Of a stretch of 64,000 nucleotides of DNA, positions 61,551 through 64,000 are shown piece after piece. The position numbers and the translations under genes were made by a program. Positions within the stretch are counted from its first letter, which is position 1. Every line of letters starts with the position of its first letter. Source of the DNA: Setophaga petechia (lineage: Eukaryota; Chordata; Aves; Passeriformes; Parulidae); NCBI GenBank assembly GCA_024362935.1, contig JANCRA010000032.1:5507001-5571000 (forward strand), written 5' to 3'. The notes beneath the pieces were generated by a model that worked only from the letters and a program-made list of their open reading frames with translations, made no database searches and was not told the DNA's origin.

Positions 61551-64000
61551 AAGGCTCTACAGCCTACATGCCCTAAACACTTTTCTCATTACCTCATTAT
61601 TTTCTTTACTTGTTTATATGTGGTCTGTTCAGGTAGAACTCATTAGGCAGTGATAAGAAAAGATGTTTATAGTTAAGTCACCAAAAAGTCCAGAGTTTCT
61701 TTAAATATTTGAAATAATTGCAGCCACAATTGGAGGGGGAATGGGAAGGATGGAGTTTGGACTTTGGGGGTTTTGTTTGGGTTTTTTTAAGATTCTGGTA
61801 TCTGCAAACATTTGGAACGATTTAATGGTCCCCAAGTGTTGCCTAGCTCAAGACGATACATAATATGTAAATATGCCATCTATTTTCTGAGATTCTTGGA
61901 AAGTCACAATGTAGACAAAGGTTACCACCAGAGTCACACAGGTAATGTAAAAACTTGTGCACCCCAGAGAATTTATTTAGTAAGAAAAGTTTATGCAGCT
62001 TATGGAAGAATTACTCTGCAAAGAAATTCAATTTCAGTAGCTTTTTTATCTCATTTCCTCAGTTCCTCTGTCATCCCCGGAGCTCAACCCCTTCTTTAGG
62101 AGCCCTGAGTGAGTGGGGAAAAATGTGTTGAATTTAATGGTTGGCTTAGGAAGTCTTCCCCAAAGGACTGTTTGTCCACTATAACTGGCTGTCTGCTGCA
62201 CTTATTTTGTTTTACTGGTTATAAGGACATGAGTACTTACATTTGCTCTCTTTCTCAAAATATTGTGGTTTGGCTGAGTGGTGTAGACTAAACTGAAGAG
62301 ATATATCAGTACCAGAGAGGATGGTTTATTTTAGTTGTTTTACCTGTGTGTTTTCAGACTCCATCTGCACTGTGAGTATTGGGCTGTGTGTGGGAGTGGT
62401 GCTGCGGTGGGTGGATGTGCAGGATCACCATTCCTACACACAGACACAGAGAAGGGTTTTCCCAAATGCTACACTCTGTTGTAGAGGGGAATTTGGAGAT
62501 AGGAGCAAGGCCAGGGACCTCTGCACAGAAAGCTCTGTGAGTTAGGGAAAAGCAGACTTCCCAGGGACTTAGTACCACATCCCTCACATGCACTGTGCAA
62601 TTTAGCTGTAGGCAAGGCAGGGTTGACCACACTGTGACTTGCATTAATCACACCACCCAGACTGAGCCAGAGGACAGACTGCAGTCAAGGTCAACCAGGG
62701 CTGTCCTTGCAGTCACCCTGGCCTAACCATGGTAGAGAGTGGCTGAAGCCTCTCACTGCCCCTTCAGCTTGGCTGTGGTGCGCTGTTGTTCCTTGAGGAC
62801 ACTTTTCAGATGAACTGCCCAGCTGTGCTGCTGTTCTGCTGAGCAAAGGGACACCTACCTTTCACCAGAATCAGCTTTGATAAAATGTTTCTTCTGAAGG
62901 TCAGTCAATATGCCTGGGCCCTTGCAGCTCCCCAGTGGCTTGGCCTCCACCTCCAGGCTGTGTCTCTGGCAGTCTGTCCCCTGCAGTCCCACACCAGGAC
63001 GCCTGCTCACCCACGGACAGCTGGGCTCGGCGCCTGAAGAAACCTGTTCGCACTCTGGCTGCACCGAGTCTGGCGACCTATTGCTCACTCCTCCTCTGGG
63101 AAACACTGCACTTAAATGTCTGCAAAGCAGCCCTGAGCACGCTCAAGTCACGTGCAGAAAGGATTTGGATTACAACTCTTCAGCTGCATGTTCAGCCCAA
63201 GCATTCTGGCCTTGAGCAAATGCAGTGGACTTTGCCTATTGAACGATTTTTTCCTCTCCAAGAGGACTTTCTTATGAGACAGTTGTTCAGAAATTAATTT
63301 GTGCTGTAATGGCGATTGTATTGTTATTGCTCCCATGCAGCTATGGATATAGCCAATATTTTACAGGAAATCATGAAGAAAACACTGTTGCTTTGAGCAA
63401 GGCTGTAATTTAAAGTTATCCAGAGGACATGACCTATGCTTGTATTCTCACCTCTATAGAGTTGCAAATGGTACAGTGCCAGCTCTAGCCCAGGTGATGT
63501 TCTGACCTAGGTTTTCAACATAATCATGTTTATTCTAATTGATAGGTTTAAGATTTTAGACCTGGTTCATAAGCCTAAAGTATGAATTAGTGAGCACTTA
63601 AACCTGAGGCAAAAATTTTCTTGTGTATGAATAAGAGATGCAGGAGTCCAGTATATGTACTCAATGTAGAAATGACTTCTCTTTTCCTGCCAGGGATGCA
63701 TGAGATGTGTCTGCAGTTCATGATTTTATTTTACAGAAGGTATATTTTATTGCCTCAGATTTCATGAAAATGAAAAAATCAGTGATCATACTAAATTAGT
63801 CTAAATAGCATCACTTCATCATTTGTAACAGGAGAAAAAATAACCTAAAAATATGCCCATGTAAATTACTTCTTGCATACATTCTATTTCTTTTATGTCA
63901 TTCTAGTGTGAACATCCCCCTTGAACATTTTCCTGTACTGGACACACTGATTACACTGTTCATTTAGCAAGCAGAAAATGAGTGGAAATGTTATTAAATA
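61551..64000. other. Non-coding DNA with a small CpG cluster
   Basis: No gene is recognised. A more GC-rich segment runs from about 62.35 to 63.15 kb and includes the CpG cluster listed separately. Open frames of up to 120 codons cross it on both strands, but none has a recognisable domain. The last 700 bases are AT-rich and featureless. Confidence 0.5.
62995..63080. other. CpG cluster
   Basis: Seven CpG dinucleotides fall between 63000 and 63075 (in gacgcc, cacgga, ctcggcgcc, ttcgca, accgag and ggcgac), in a region otherwise nearly free of CpG. It could be an unmethylated regulatory patch, an exon of an unrecognised gene or a young GC-rich insertion. I see no TATA box, splice-site pair or domain that decides between these. 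Confidence 0.4.

Noticed and set aside
1..64000. CRISPR array, prokaryotic operon or phage module
   Set aside because: There are no regularly spaced repeats with unique spacers, no dense coding and no ribosome-binding pattern. The tandem repeats present are ordinary vertebrate microsatellites.

Overview
The window reads as vertebrate nuclear DNA from a bird. The main evidence is a CR1 LINE at about 29.74-32.69 kb. Its 3' end (the ttttccaacctaaatgattc block followed by decayed octamers) and its short 3' UTR are of the avian CR1 type. The rest is AT-leaning, strongly CpG-depleted and poor in repeats, which also fits a bird. The species cannot be read from the sequence.

I see no host protein-coding gene, tRNA, rRNA, bacterial operon, phage or CRISPR array. 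All long open frames outside the CR1 are either translated microsatellites or frames of up to about 177 codons with no recognisable domain and no supporting splice or codon signal. The window is best described as an intergenic desert or the inside of a very large intron.

Layout: 1-6.8 kb, nothing recognised apart from a purine tract. 6.83-8.12 kb, an old antisense LINE of the L3/CR1 group containing a TTA microsatellite and a 42-bp tandem duplication. 10.5 kb, a weak TATA-plus-splice-donor arrangement. 11.58-11.84 kb, a 255-nt pure pyrimidine tract made of two different pentanucleotide arrays. 22.2-23.3 kb, a second old antisense CR1-group relic. 25.30-25.63 kb, a solo LTR with a perfect 6-bp target duplication. 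29.74-32.69 kb, the CR1 with a dead ORF2 covering endonuclease and reverse transcriptase. 36.2 kb, a perfect 17-bp hairpin. 40.9-41.3 kb, 43.5 kb, 26.6 kb and 61.3-61.5 kb, SINE/LINE-tail relics of MIR/L3 type. 50.3 kb, a G/T tract. 51.4 kb, an (AT)20 run. 53.2 kb, a TTCC array that passes into a nine-base repeat. 63.0 kb, a small CpG cluster.

No genes act together here. The functional history that can be read is that of transposable elements: ancient amniote LINE/SINE relics, a later CR1 insertion that has since died, and a retroviral insertion reduced to one LTR. The most unusual single observation is a 31-nt insertion in the CR1 that splits the endonuclease SDH motif and resembles the CR1's own reverse-transcriptase FADD box. 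Family assignments of the ancient relics come from remembered consensus sequences, not from a search.
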